A DNA stretch of 64,000 bases, taken from contig NZ_CP033381.1 in NCBI RefSeq assembly GCF_016865255.1, forward strand, positions 1,736,001 to 1,800,000, read 5' to 3'. The notes under the pieces were generated by a model. The model made no database searches. It saw nothing but the letters and a program-made list of their open reading frames with translations, and was not told where the DNA came from. This stretch comes from Methylomonas sp. LW13. GTDB taxonomy: Bacteria; Pseudomonadota; Gammaproteobacteria; Methylococcales; Methylomonadaceae. Positions within the stretch are counted from its first letter, which is position 1. The number at the start of each line of letters is the position of its first letter. Position numbers and translations under genes: made by a program. Positions 19,660-28,894 of this stretch are shown here, piece after piece.

Positions 19660-21005
19660 TTCCCAGTGCCGACCGTTCCGACTTGTGGCTGGCGCGCTTG
19701 CAGCCGTATCGGGAAAGATTGGCTGCGGACCCGCTGGAATTGGTGGTCGAAGGCAAATTGTCGCGGATGGTGGGCTTAACCCTGGAAGCGGAAGGTTGCC
19801 GGGCGGCAATCGGTTCATTGTGTCAAGTAATTACCAAATCCGGCAAGATCATCACGGCTGAGGTCGTCGGTTTTGGCGGATCCCGCTTATTTTTGATGCC
19901 GACCGGCGATACGCACGGCCTGGAACCGGGCTGCCGTGTCATTCCCATGGGCAAGAACAGTCTGGCCAGCGTCGGTTTTGGTTTATTGGGCCGGGTGCTA
20001 GACGGTGCCGGCAAGCCCTTGGATAGTAAGGGGCCGCTGGATACCGATGCCAAGGTCTCTTTATCCGGCGTTACCATCAATCCACTCAGCCGCAAACCGA
20101 TCCGCGAGGCGTTGGATGTTGGTGTGCGGGCGATCAACGCCATTCTCAGCGTCGGCCGTGGACAGCGCATGGGCTTGTTTGCCGGCACCGGCGTGGGTAA
20201 AAGCGTGTTGTTGGGGATGATGACCAAGTTTACCAATGCCGATGTGGTCGTGGTGGGATTGGTCGGCGAGCGGGGCAGGGAGGTCAACGAATTTGTGTTG
20301 AAAATTCTTGGCGAAGAAGGTTTGCGCAGAGCCGTGGTGGTCGCCTCGCCGGCTGACGACTCGCCGCTGATGCGGGTGCACGGCGCCTTGCTGGCGACCA
20401 GTATTGCCGAGTATTTTCGTGACCAGGGCCTGGACGTGTTGTTGCTGATGGACTCTTTGACTCGTTACGCCCAGGCTTATCGGGAAATCGCTTTGGCGAT
20501 AGACGAGCCGCCGGCGACCAAGGGCTATCCACCCTCGGTGTTTGCGAAATTACCGCAGTTGGTGGAGCGTGCCGGAAACGGCGACGAAGGCGGCGGTTCG
20601 ATTACCGCGTTTTATACGGTATTGGCGGAAGGCGACGATACCAACGATCCGATTGCCGATGCGGCGCGGGGGGTGCTGGACGGCCATGTGGTGCTGTCGC
20701 GCTCGTTGGCGGAGTCGGGGCACTATCCGGCAATCGATATTGAAGCCTCGATCAGCCGGGTGATGCCGGACATCATAGAACCGGAACATCTGCAAATGGC
20801 GCGCGATTTGCGGCGTTTGTATTCCATCTATCAACAGAACAAGGATTTGATTAGCGTCGGTGCTTATCGGCCGGGAGCCGATCCGCGCATCGATAAAGCG
20901 ATAGAAAAAAATCCGGCGATCATGGATTTTCTACAACAAAGCATGGACGAATCGGTGGACTTGAGCCGGAGTCTGAGCGAGTTGGCGCAATTGTTGGCTA
21001 GCTGA
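19656..21005 (+). CDS. fliI: Flagellum-specific ATPase FliI
   Basis: 449-aa F1-beta-like ATPase that energises and primes export of rod, hook and filament subunits. Walker A AGTGVGKS is at residues 176-183, Walker B is DVLLLMDSLTRYAQAYREIAL, and the family signature PPATKGYPPSVFAKLP is present. It starts with an ATGA overlap with fliH, and its TGA shares one base with the fliJ ATG, so the export ATPase module HIJ is tightly coupled. Confidence 0.97.
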   Translation: MIPSADRSDLWLARLQPYRERLAADPLELVVEGKLSRMVGLTLEAEGCRAAIGSLCQVITKSGKIITAEVVGFGGSRLFLMPTGDTHGLEPGCRVIPMGKNSLASVGFGLLGRVLDGAGKPLDSKGPLDTDAKVSLSGVTINPLSRKPIREALDVGVRAINAILSVGRGQRMGLFAGTGVGKSVLLGMMTKFTNADVVVVGLVGERGREVNEFVLKILGEEGLRRAVVVASPADDSPLMRVHGALLATSIAEYFRDQGLDVLLLMDSLTRYAQAYREIALAIDEPPATKGYPPSVFAKLPQLVERAGNGDEGGGSITAFYTVLAEGDDTNDPIADAARGVLDGHVVLSRSLAESGHYPAIDIEASISRVMPDIIEPEHLQMARDLRRLYSIYQQNKDLISVGAYRPGADPRIDKAIEKNPAIMDFLQQSMDESVDLSRSLSELAQLLAS

Positions 21006-21457
21006 TGAAAAAGTCGCAACGACTGAAAGTCATTATCGACTTGCATGCGCGTCAGGAACATGACGCTTTGCAGGCTTTGGGTATCTGTCAGCAAAAACTG
21101 CAAGAGCAGCAGGCCCAGCTGGAAAATTTACAAAGTTACCGTTTGGATTATTCAGGTAAGTTCGCCGTCAGACAGCAGGCGGGGATCAACATCAGTCAGT
21201 TGATGGAATTCAGGGCTTTTGCCGATAAGCTCGATCAGGCTATTGAAAGCCAGCAGCAGACGGTAAGCAACCATGAGCGCGAGGTGCAGCGGGCCCGTAA
21301 GCGCTGGGAAGAGGCGCATCAACGTACCAAAAGTTTGCAAAAAGTCAGTGAGCTGGCTTTGATTGAAGAAATGAAAGTCGAACAAAAGCGCGAGCAGGCC
21401 GAGCAAGACGACCGGGCGGCGCGATCAGGACGCAAGGATGGCACGGGAAGTGCTTGA
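21005..21457 (+). CDS. fliJ: Flagellar export protein FliJ
   Basis: 150-aa coiled-coil protein that resembles the F1 gamma stalk, inserts into the FliI ring and contacts FlhA. The sequence is almost entirely charged heptads rich in Gln, Glu, Lys and Arg, with no globular domain. Sequence identity in this family is low, so the call rests mainly on length, coiled coil and position between fliI and fliK. The C-terminus is Lys/Arg/Asp-rich. Confidence 0.88.
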   Translation: MKKSQRLKVIIDLHARQEHDALQALGICQQKLQEQQAQLENLQSYRLDYSGKFAVRQQAGINISQLMEFRAFADKLDQAIESQQQTVSNHEREVQRARKRWEEAHQRTKSLQKVSELALIEEMKVEQKREQAEQDDRAARSGRKDGTGSA

Positions 21458-21484
21458 TTAAATAAAAATGTCAGGAGAAATGCC

Positions 21485-22849
21485 ATGAATATCCAAGGTT
21501 TAAATCCGCTGTCTCTATTAGCCTCTGCCGATAGCGCCGGTGCTGCGACGACAGCTCTATTGGGCGAAGGTGGTGGTGCTGGCGTGTTTTCGGCGACGCT
21601 GCTTGAGCAGCTGGCACAATTGCAAAACAGTTTATTGAGTAAAGGGGCGGCCGGTGACGCCGGCTTGGCGAATTTACAGCAGCTGGGCGGATTGGGGACG
21701 GATGCTCTGAACAGTCAAAGCTTGCAGGATTTTACCGCTCTATTCGGCAAGAGTTTGCCGACGGCAACCAAACTTGATCAGGATATTAATCTCGACGATA
21801 CCATGCAAGCCTTAGCGGATGTTTTGCAATACTTGCAAGGCTTGGAGGCCACCGGTGCCGCGCCGCAAGCTCCGGTTTTACCGGTTGCATCGGCCGATCA
21901 AGAGAATCTTGCCGATATAGTGACGGAAAATATCGAGGCTGCACATGATGAGCAGGCGGTGAATGCTGCGATCTACGTAAGCACGCAAGCTCAGCCCTTG
22001 CCGGTGGCGGATAGCGTGAGTGTTGTTAACGACGCGCTGAAATCAGCGGTAGTAACCAGCGAGGCGATGTCTGCCATCAAAAACAATCCGGAGCTGTTGG
22101 GTATGGATGCCAAAAAAGAGGCGTTGACGGCATTGAGTGGCGCTGATGAAGGGCGGAAGACGATGGTAGCGGAGAGCGGTTTTGCCAAAACCCTGGCCGC
22201 CGAAGACGGCGCGTCCCCGCAATTTGCGCAAGACAGCGCGGCTGATACTTTTCAAACCGAGCAGCGCGATGTGCCGAAACAGCAAATTGGCGGTAGCGAG
22301 GCTGATATGGGGTTATCGAGAATGACGGCCGACATCAACCAGCTGAATAAATCGGTAAATAGCGTCGGGCAAACGTCAGCGCCGACGATAGAAAAACATT
22401 TGACTCATCCGGAATGGAACACCGAGCTGGGCGAAAAATTGTTGTGGATGCATAAACAAGCGGTGCCTTCCGCTGAAATTCGCCTGAATCCTGAGCATCT
22501 CGGCCCTATTTCCATCAAGATCGATGTCAATCAAGATCAAGCCAATGTGGTCTTCACCGCCCAGCACGCGGCGGTCAGGGACGCCATTGAAGCGGCAATC
22601 CCCAAGTTGCGGGAAATGTTGGGTGGGCAAAACTTGAATTTGGCGGATGTTAATGTTTCCCAGCAACAATCAGAACAACGGTCTGGACGCGAGTCCTTCC
22701 AAATGGCCGGCGAGCAAAATCGCGGTGGCAATAGTCAAAGCCAAGGCCATTCCGATAGTGCGGCAACCGAGCCCTCCAACACTATGCTCGAAGAAATTGA
22801 AGCAGGCCGTGCCATCGCCAGTAATGGCTTATTGAGTCTGTTTGCCTAG
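21485..22849 (+). CDS. fliK: Flagellar hook-length control protein FliK
   Basis: 454-aa secreted ruler that measures hook length and switches export specificity. The N-terminal two thirds is low-complexity (Ala, Gln, Ser, Leu), as expected for the disordered ruler. The conserved C-terminal switch domain is seen at about residues 310-400 (AEIRLNPEHLGPISIKIDV, with the LxPxxLGxxxI motif). GGAGAAATGCC precedes the ATG at 21485. It ends the fliE-K operon, and a hairpin follows. Confidence 0.93.
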   Translation: MNIQGLNPLSLLASADSAGAATTALLGEGGGAGVFSATLLEQLAQLQNSLLSKGAAGDAGLANLQQLGGLGTDALNSQSLQDFTALFGKSLPTATKLDQDINLDDTMQALADVLQYLQGLEATGAAPQAPVLPVASADQENLADIVTENIEAAHDEQAVNAAIYVSTQAQPLPVADSVSVVNDALKSAVVTSEAMSAIKNNPELLGMDAKKEALTALSGADEGRKTMVAESGFAKTLAAEDGASPQFAQDSAADTFQTEQRDVPKQQIGGSEADMGLSRMTADINQLNKSVNSVGQTSAPTIEKHLTHPEWNTELGEKLLWMHKQAVPSAEIRLNPEHLGPISIKIDVNQDQANVVFTAQHAAVRDAIEAAIPKLREMLGGQNLNLADVNVSQQQSEQRSGRESFQMAGEQNRGGNSQSQGHSDSAATEPSNTMLEEIEAGRAIASNGLLSLFA

Positions 22850-22857
22850 TCAACTTT

Positions 22858-22895
22858 AGGCGCTGTTGAAAAATTGCTTTGCAAAAACAGCGCCT
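22858..22895 (+). terminator. Terminator after fliK
   Basis: Inverted repeat AGGCGCTGTT/AACAGCGCCT with an 18-base loop, followed by ATTTCT. The right arm overlaps the probable rpsF promoter, so the end of the flagellar operon and the start of the ribosomal protein operon are interleaved. Confidence 0.6.
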
Positions 22896-22906
22896 ATTTC
22901 TATAAT
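22878..22906 (+). promoter_or_regulatory. Sigma-70 promoter of the rpsF operon
   Basis: TTTGCA (22878-22883), a 17-base spacer and a perfect TATAAT (22901-22906). It lies 84 bases before the rpsF ATG, leaving a leader of about 75 bases. Confidence 0.6.
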
Positions 22907-22990
22907 GCCCAGCTTTTTGGGGAATTTATCCCCACCCCTTGCCTCACTGTTCAAGCGGATGGGAGGCTTTTAAACCCGTAAGGAGAAATC

Positions 22991-23416
22991 ATGCGACATT
23001 ATGAAATTGTCTTCTTAGTCCACCCTGACCAAAGTGCTCAGGTGCCGGCTATGATAGAGCGTTATAAATCCACCGTTGAAGAAGCCGCAGGCAAAATTCA
23101 CCGTTTGGAAGATTGGGGCCGTAGACATTTGGCTTACCCTATCAAAAAAATTCATAAAGCACACTACGTGTTGATGAACATCGAATGCGATCAAGCCACT
23201 CTTGAAGAACTGGAAAGCGGTTTTCGTTTCAACGACGCCATTCTGCGTAGCCAAACTCTGGCGCAAAAAGCGGCCGTAACCGAGCCTTCCGCGATTGCTG
23301 TCAGCGGTAACGACGGTCAAAAAGCCGGTAGCCGAGTTAAGGAAGAAGTCGAAGAAGAAACCGAAGAAGCTGAAGTAGAAGTCGTTGAGACTGAAGTCGC
23401 AGCGGATTCCGAATAA
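22991..23416 (+). CDS. rpsF: 30S ribosomal protein bS6
   Basis: 141-aa small-subunit protein that binds with bS18 to the platform. The ferredoxin-like core is at residues 1-100 ([15 protein letters not shown] opening, [17 protein letters not shown]). It is followed by a long acidic tail of alternating Glu and Val (residues 112-141), longer than the E. coli tail, which is poly-glutamylated by RimK. The start has a strong AAGGAG. First gene of rpsF-rpsR-DUF2232-rplI. Confidence 0.97.
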   Translation: MRHYEIVFLVHPDQSAQVPAMIERYKSTVEEAAGKIHRLEDWGRRHLAYPIKKIHKAHYVLMNIECDQATLEELESGFRFNDAILRSQTLAQKAAVTEPSAIAVSGNDGQKAGSRVKEEVEEETEEAEVEVVETEVAADSE

Positions 23417-23441
23417 TCAACATTGAACCAAGAGAATTGTG

Positions 23442-23672
23442 ATGGCACGTAACAACATTAGACGCAAAAAAGGTTGCCGTTTTAGCGGCGAAGACGCGAT
23501 CAAAATCGATTATAAAGATCTGGATTTATTGAGCGAGTACGTTACCGAAACCGGCAAAATCATTCCTAGCCGCATTACCGGTACCAGTGCGAAATATCAA
23601 AGACAGCTGACTTCCGCTATTAAACAAGCGCGTTTCCTGGCTTTGTTGCCGTTCTGCGACGCACACAAGTGA
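23442..23672 (+). CDS. rpsR: 30S ribosomal protein bS18
   Basis: 76-aa basic protein forming a heterodimer with bS6 on 16S rRNA. Signature stretches are present: [13 protein letters not shown] and [29 protein letters not shown]. The ATG at 23442 was chosen over the GTG one codon upstream because MARxxRR is the family start. It lies 25 bases after rpsF. Confidence 0.97.
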   Translation: MARNNIRRKKGCRFSGEDAIKIDYKDLDLLSEYVTETGKIIPSRITGTSAKYQRQLTSAIKQARFLALLPFCDAHK

Positions 23673-23694
23673 TTTAGCACGGGGGGCGTAGCGC

Positions 23695-24603
23695 GTGCAA
23701 TTTCTGGCCACTTTCATTATGAAAGGACGGATGCAGGCCATGACGGTCGCATCCAGTCTGGCCTTGCTATCGCTGCTGTTTCCTCCTGTCAGTATCGTAA
23801 GTTCAGCCGCTGTCTCATTGGTAACATTGAGGCGTGGGGCTAGCGAAGGCTTGTATGTGCTCATGTGCTCATGTCTGGCTGCCGCCGTATTAAGCACCTT
23901 ATTGATCGGTAATTACCAGTACGCATTGCTTTACGGTCTGGCCTTTTGGCTACCGGTTTGGCTGATTTCGATAGTACTGCGCGAAGGCCGTTATCTGACA
24001 CTGGCAATTGAAATTGCCGTGTTGCTGGGTGTGGCGGTGGTACTGGGTATTTACATGATTCAGGACCAACCGGTACAGCTTTGGCGCGAAGTGTTGAGCT
24101 TTATGCTGCAGCCCATGCTTGAAGGCAAAACCGATGTGCCGCTTGAGCAAATTAGGCAGTCTGCAGAATTGTTGGCGCATTTCATGTCCGGAGTTGCCGC
24201 GGCAGGCAGCGTTTACGGCTTGCTGTTCGGTTTGTTTTTGGCCAGATGGTGGCAAGCAGCGCTATACAACCCGGGCGGTTTCAGAGCCGAGTTTTTGGCG
24301 TTGAAAGGGCATGTGCATCTGACATTAGGCACCTTGTTGGTGGCCGGAGTAGCCATGCTGACTTCCGGTAAAACCGCGGAACTTTGTTGGAACGTGCTAC
24401 TGGTGCTGCTGGTGACCTACACAATGATAGGCACCGCAGTGTTGCACGCGGCGTTCTCGGTGATGAAGGGTAGTCGTTTCATGGTGCCTTTTTTATATGT
24501 CACATTGATGTTGATCCCGCATGTGATGGTGGTGATCGTGTTATGCGGACTGACTGACACCTGGCTGGACTTACGAAATAAACTAAAACCAAATGGAGCG
24601 TAA
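23695..24603 (+). CDS. DUF2232 family membrane protein
   Basis: 302-aa polytopic inner-membrane protein of unknown function with about eight hydrophobic segments. An equivalent gene lies between rpsR and rplI in pseudomonads and other gammaproteobacteria, so the position is conserved although the role is not known. The start is uncertain: a GTG at 23695 behind a G-rich stretch, or the ATG at 23719 (MKGRMQAMTV) with a more typical membrane-protein N-terminus. It is probably cotranscribed with the ribosomal protein genes. Confidence 0.8.
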   Translation: MQFLATFIMKGRMQAMTVASSLALLSLLFPPVSIVSSAAVSLVTLRRGASEGLYVLMCSCLAAAVLSTLLIGNYQYALLYGLAFWLPVWLISIVLREGRYLTLAIEIAVLLGVAVVLGIYMIQDQPVQLWREVLSFMLQPMLEGKTDVPLEQIRQSAELLAHFMSGVAAAGSVYGLLFGLFLARWWQAALYNPGGFRAEFLALKGHVHLTLGTLLVAGVAMLTSGKTAELCWNVLLVLLVTYTMIGTAVLHAAFSVMKGSRFMVPFLYVTLMLIPHVMVVIVLCGLTDTWLDLRNKLKPNGA

Positions 24604-24649
24604 GCTCCCGATTTTTCGACAATCAAGTCGATCTAAGAGGTAGAAAACG

Positions 24650-25096
24650 ATGGAAGTCATTCTTCTGGAAAAAACCGCCAATCTGGGTAACCTGGGCGAT
24701 AAAGTAACCATCAAAGCGGGTTACGGCAGAAACTATTTGATCCCGCAAGGCAAAGCAGTGCCTGCTACGCCCAAGAAAATCAGAGAGTTTGAAGAGCGTC
24801 GCGCCGAGCTGGAAAAACAAGCGGCTGAAAAATTGGCTGCTGCAACTGCTCGCGGCGAAGCAATCAGCAAATTGAACGTATCCATTGCCCACAAAACCGG
24901 CGACGAAGGCCGTTTGTTCGGTTCTGTTGGTACACAAAACGTTGCTGATGCCATTACCGCTGCCGGCGTAAAAGTTGAGAAGCACGAAATCCGTATGCCA
25001 AACGGCGTCATCCGTAACATCGGCGAATACGACATTGCTATCAATCTGCATACCGACGTCGTTATTACGCTGCCGGTAAAAGTGGTAGCCGAGTAA
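24650..25096 (+). CDS. rplI: 50S ribosomal protein bL9
   Basis: 148-aa large-subunit protein with an N-terminal rRNA-binding domain ([36 protein letters not shown], full motif), a long connecting helix and a C-terminal domain. AGAGGTAG precedes the ATG. It follows the DUF2232 gene by 46 bases; hldD starts 4 bases after the stop. Confidence 0.98.
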   Translation: MEVILLEKTANLGNLGDKVTIKAGYGRNYLIPQGKAVPATPKKIREFEERRAELEKQAAEKLAAATARGEAISKLNVSIAHKTGDEGRLFGSVGTQNVADAITAAGVKVEKHEIRMPNGVIRNIGEYDIAINLHTDVVITLPVKVVAE

Positions 25097-25100
25097 AACC

Positions 25101-26042
25101 GTGATCATCGTAACCGGTGGCGCTGGCTTCATCGGCAGCAATCTGGTATTGGGCCTGAATGCCCGCGGTTATGATGATATTTTGGTCGTCGACCATTTGA
25201 CCAACGGTATCAAATACCGGAATTTGGTCGAGTGCAAGATAGCGGATTATCTGGACAGAAGCACCTTTTTGGAACGACTGCAACAAGGTGCTTTCCATGC
25301 CGAAGCGATAGAAGCCATATTTCATCAGGGCGCCTGTTCCAGCACGACAGAGTGGGACGGCCGTTACATGATGGACAATAATTATGAATACAGCAAAACG
25401 CTGTTTCATTATTGCCAAAGCCATAAAATCCCGTTTATTTACGCCTCCAGCGCCGCTACTTACGGTGCCGATTTAACCTTCAAGGAAGAACTGGCTTATG
25501 AAGGTCCGCTGAATGTCTACGGTTATTCCAAGTTTCAGTTCGACCAATATTTGCGCAGACAGCAAAAATTGACCGCGCAAGTGGTGGGTTTACGCTACTT
25601 CAATGTCTACGGTCCGCGCGAAGCCCACAAAGGCAGTATGGCCAGCGTAGCCTTTCATTTGAATAACCAGATCAAAGATTCCGACGAATTACGCTTATTC
25701 GAAGGTTGCGACGGTTACGGCAACGGCGAGCAGCGCCGAGATTTTGTTTATGTCGGCGATGTGGTAGATATTAATCTTTGGTTTCTGGATAACCCGCAAG
25801 TGTCCGGCATCTACAACTGTGGCACGGGTCGTAGCCAGACCTTTAATGACGTAGCCAATGCGGTGATCAAATTTCACCAGCGCGGCCATATCAAATATAT
25901 TCCCTTCCCCGAGCACCTGAAAGGCTGCTACCAAAGCTTCACCGAAGCCAATCTGGATAAATTACGCGCCGCTGGTTGCAAACATTCGTTCCAAACCGTC
26001 GAGCAAGGCGTACAACTTTATATGGAATGGTTGAACGGCTAG
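25101..26042 (+). CDS. hldD: ADP-L-glycero-D-manno-heptose 6-epimerase
   Basis: NAD(P)-dependent extended SDR enzyme, 313 aa, last step in making ADP-L,D-heptose for the lipopolysaccharide inner core. The Rossmann motif [10 protein letters not shown] is at residues 5-14, and the catalytic YGYSK has the Tyr-x3-Lys pair. The [13 protein letters not shown] and [19 protein letters not shown] motifs are typical of HldD. The GTG start (MIIVTGG) is the only one that leaves the nucleotide-binding strand intact. It is 4 bases downstream of rplI and likely read through with it. Confidence 0.96.
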   Translation: MIIVTGGAGFIGSNLVLGLNARGYDDILVVDHLTNGIKYRNLVECKIADYLDRSTFLERLQQGAFHAEAIEAIFHQGACSSTTEWDGRYMMDNNYEYSKTLFHYCQSHKIPFIYASSAATYGADLTFKEELAYEGPLNVYGYSKFQFDQYLRRQQKLTAQVVGLRYFNVYGPREAHKGSMASVAFHLNNQIKDSDELRLFEGCDGYGNGEQRRDFVYVGDVVDINLWFLDNPQVSGIYNCGTGRSQTFNDVANAVIKFHQRGHIKYIPFPEHLKGCYQSFTEANLDKLRAAGCKHSFQTVEQGVQLYMEWLNG

Positions 26043-26179
26043 TCAGGTTAATTTCTGTCATCGATCCAGATGATTTTTATAAGCAAATAACGACAAATCT
26101 CGATTTTTCTACAGCATGGTCTGGAGCCCGGTTGTAGAATATTTCCCTAATTCGTCAACAGTAACTGCCGAGAACGCAG

Positions 26180-27340
26180 ATGAGTCCCCGCAAGGCAATT
26201 CGCATTGCCCATTCCTGTTTAGCTGACCCCCAGCGGGCGGTCGAAGAGCTTGCTTTAGGTTTGCAGCACGCCGACACCACCTTGGTCATTTTCTTTTGTT
26301 CGAATAGTTATGACCGAACTGTGCTGGCTTCCGAAATAAGGCGTCGATTTCAAGGTATCCAAGTGCTTGGCTGTACGACTTCCGGCGAAATTGGCGGTGC
26401 AGGATTACGTCAACAAAGCCTGGTAGGTGTCGGCTTTTCCGCACCGGATTTTATGGCGACCAGTGGCCTAATCCCTAATTTGCAACAGTTTCGCATCGCC
26501 GAAGGGCACGCGCTTGCCAACGTGCTTTTGTATGGCTTGCAAGATAGAGTGACGCATCTTAATGCCGAAAATTGCTTCGGTTTTTTGTTGATCGACGGCT
26601 TATCGGTCCGTGAAGAGCAGGTCACCCATGCGATACAAGACGCATTAGGCAATATCGCCATGATTGGCGGCTCGGCGGCCGACGACTTGCAGTTCCATAA
26701 AACATACGTTTATTGCGAGGGCGACTTTCATACCGACAGTGCCGTGTTGTTGCTGGTGCATACCTCGTTACCGTTCAAAATATTCAAAGCCCAGCATTTT
26801 GAGCCGACCGCGGAAAGATTGGTGGTCACTCTCGCCGATGCCAGACGCCGCGTCGTATATGAAATCAACGGCCTACCAGCCGCGCCGGAATACGCCAGAC
26901 TCATTGGGGTTTCGACAGACGCTTTAAGCCCTGCGCACTTTGCCGCGGCGCCGGTCGTGGTATCTATCGACGGAAACTATTATGTGCGGGCGATTCGTAG
27001 CGCCAACCAAGATCAAAGCCTGACTTTTTACTGCGCGATTGAGGAAGGCTTGGTATTGAGAGTGGCGCTGGGCGTCGATCCTATCGAAAGTCTGCAACAG
27101 GTGTTTGCCGAAGTTCGGGCCGAGATAGGCCAACCTCAGGTTGTTGTCGCTTGCGATTGCATCCTTAGAAAGCTTGAGCTGGTACAGCGCGGGTTGACGG
27201 CGCAGGCAGAACAAATCCTGAGTGATAACAAGGTGATAGGTTTCAATACTTATGGCGAACAGTTTCGCGGCGTGCATGTGAATCAGACCTTCGCCGCGGT
27301 TGCCATCGGGGCAGTAGATAGGTGTGACGAGGATGATTGA
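26180..27340 (+). CDS. FIST domain sensory protein
   Basis: 386-aa protein with an N-terminal FIST domain (about residues 30-220; VLGCTTSGEIGGAGL and IGGSAADD motifs) and a C-terminal FIST_C domain (about 225-365). FIST domains are predicted small-ligand sensors, possibly for amino acids, found in signalling proteins. No output domain, signal peptide or membrane segment is seen, so it probably acts through its partner. The last 8 bases overlap the PAS-GGDEF gene, which argues for a functional pair feeding into c-di-GMP. Confidence 0.85.
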   Translation: MSPRKAIRIAHSCLADPQRAVEELALGLQHADTTLVIFFCSNSYDRTVLASEIRRRFQGIQVLGCTTSGEIGGAGLRQQSLVGVGFSAPDFMATSGLIPNLQQFRIAEGHALANVLLYGLQDRVTHLNAENCFGFLLIDGLSVREEQVTHAIQDALGNIAMIGGSAADDLQFHKTYVYCEGDFHTDSAVLLLVHTSLPFKIFKAQHFEPTAERLVVTLADARRRVVYEINGLPAAPEYARLIGVSTDALSPAHFAAAPVVVSIDGNYYVRAIRSANQDQSLTFYCAIEEGLVLRVALGVDPIESLQQVFAEVRAEIGQPQVVVACDCILRKLELVQRGLTAQAEQILSDNKVIGFNTYGEQFRGVHVNQTFAAVAIGAVDRCDEDD

Positions 27341-28469
27341 TATAGATGCACTCGATATAGAGAGCGAATTAAGGGCGGAAATCGTTCGCCTGAATAAGGT
27401 GGTGGAAGCCTTAATGAATCGAGTAGAGCATAGCGCCACTCAACACTACTCGGATTTTGATCAGTTTCAAACCACCATTATGCTGGAAAATTTGGTGCGG
27501 GCGCGGACAAAGGAACTGGATGCGGCATTGCGGGAAAACGAGAAGATCAATCGGGCCCTGCAGGAAGCCGAGGAGAAATTTCACCGGGTGCTGGATCAAT
27601 CCTTGGTCGGTATCACCATGATTATCGAAGACCGCTTTCATTATGTGAATCCCAAGTTCGCGGCAATCTTCGATTACCCAGTCGATGAACTCATGACGAT
27701 GGACATCATGGAACTCGTCAGCGATGCCGATGAACCTACCGTGCGCGCAGCGATGCAGAAAGCGCTGAACCAAGAGCTTGCCAAAATTAATTTTGTCGCC
27801 AACGCCGTGCGTAGGAATGGCCAAATGATCACGGTGGAGGTATCGGTGAGTCCGGCCATAGATATTGGTGGCAAGCCTGCATTGATAGCGGTCTTGGCGG
27901 ATATTAGCGAACGATTGCGCTCCGAGCGGCAAGTCCAAGCGCTACACGAGCAACTCCAATATCAGGCGATTCATGATCCGTTGACCGGACTGTATAACCG
28001 CCTGTTCCTTAACGAGAATTTGGAACGTGAATTGCTGTTGGCAGAGCGACAAGGCTACGAGGTGAGCGTGGTGATGAGCGATCTGGATCATTTTAAAATG
28101 ATCAATGATTGTTATGGACACCAGGCCGGTGATGCAGTTTTGAAAGCATTTGCCGACATCCTGAAGCGTCATGCCCGCGCCAGCGATTTGGATTGCCGTT
28201 ATGGCGGCGAAGAGTTTTTTCTGGTGTTGCCGGATACTTCGCTGCAAACCGCTAGTGAACGCGCCGAATCGATACGTTTGGCCCTGATTGCGCAGCCCAT
28301 TGTCGTTGCCGAAATCAGTATCCATGTCACCGCATCATTTGGTGTAGCCACCTACCCGGCAAACGGTCTATCCCCGGTGGCCTTGATCGGGGCGGCGGAC
28401 AAAGCGCTCTATCTAGCCAAGGACGCTGGCCGCAATCAGGTCGTCGCAGCTGCCCCGCCATTGTCGTAG
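27333..28469 (+). CDS. PAS domain diguanylate cyclase
   Basis: 378-aa cytoplasmic c-di-GMP synthase. Order: a short coiled coil (about 5-85), a PAS domain (85-205; FHRVLDQSLVGITMI start), a linker helix and a GGDEF domain (215-370). The active-site signature is GGEEF, within the functional GG[D/E]EF consensus. The inhibitory site RASD is placed five residues before it (RxxD), so product feedback is expected. The metal/substrate segment DLDHFKMIND is intact. The ATG at 27333 or the GTG at 27324 could start it; both overlap the FIST gene. Confidence 0.93.
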   Translation: MIDIDALDIESELRAEIVRLNKVVEALMNRVEHSATQHYSDFDQFQTTIMLENLVRARTKELDAALRENEKINRALQEAEEKFHRVLDQSLVGITMIIEDRFHYVNPKFAAIFDYPVDELMTMDIMELVSDADEPTVRAAMQKALNQELAKINFVANAVRRNGQMITVEVSVSPAIDIGGKPALIAVLADISERLRSERQVQALHEQLQYQAIHDPLTGLYNRLFLNENLERELLLAERQGYEVSVVMSDLDHFKMINDCYGHQAGDAVLKAFADILKRHARASDLDCRYGGEEFFLVLPDTSLQTASERAESIRLALIAQPIVVAEISIHVTASFGVATYPANGLSPVALIGAADKALYLAKDAGRNQVVAAAPPLS

Positions 28470-28514
28470 ATATTTTTAGCCCACTTTCCGGATAGCCCGA
28501 TTCGGTTTGTTTCT
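28470..28514. other. Left part of the gap between the GGDEF gene and the sigma factor gene
   Basis: The whole gap runs from 28470 to 28894 (425 bases). No intact gene or RNA was found. Its central part is a decayed ppsA fragment, described separately. The last 130 bases before the sigma factor hold no obvious consensus promoter. Confidence 0.6.
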
Positions 28515-28760
28515 GCTGCGAAGTGCTGCCGCTGCTGAGGTTGACCGCTTCTAGCTGCAGCCTGGCCGCGCTTTATTCGATACGGTAGATGCCGATGTTC
28601 TGGCGGATTCGGCTCAACGCGCTCAGCATGCGTGCGATTTGGTGCGCCCGGCACCATTGCCCGCTGATTTACAAAAACACATTCTCGATACTTTCGCACG
28701 GGTCGTAACCAAACCTAGATTGTCGCTGCCAATCAGGGTTTTGCCGCAAACCGCTGCGGC
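28515..28760 (+). pseudogene. Degraded fragment of phosphoenolpyruvate synthase (ppsA relic)
   Basis: Translated from 28570 to about 28695, the sequence aligns without gaps to residues 74-115 or so of the intact PpsA encoded at 34030-36423. Shared stretches include A-D-x-x-A-D-x-A-x-R-A-Q-x-A-x-DLV and APLPADLQ-x-x-ILD-x-F. Upstream, after a frameshift near 28568, AWPR and an F-x-x-x-A-x-x-x-R pattern continue the match to about 28515, with TGA and TAG stops. Downstream the match fades over the AVRSSATAEDL region. About 85 codons remain of some 800, with no start, catalytic domain or intact frame. It is a paralogous relic, because it differs at many sites from the intact copy. Confidence 0.75.
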
Positions 28761-28894
28761 ATATCACGTATTTTCTCCACCCGTCATTCCCGGTATGTGC
28801 CGGCAAAAAAGCTTAATTGCCTGATTTCTATTTGCTTGTGCGATTGGGCGCGTATCGTGCTGGTAACATCCGGACAATAACGCAGCGATGGCAC

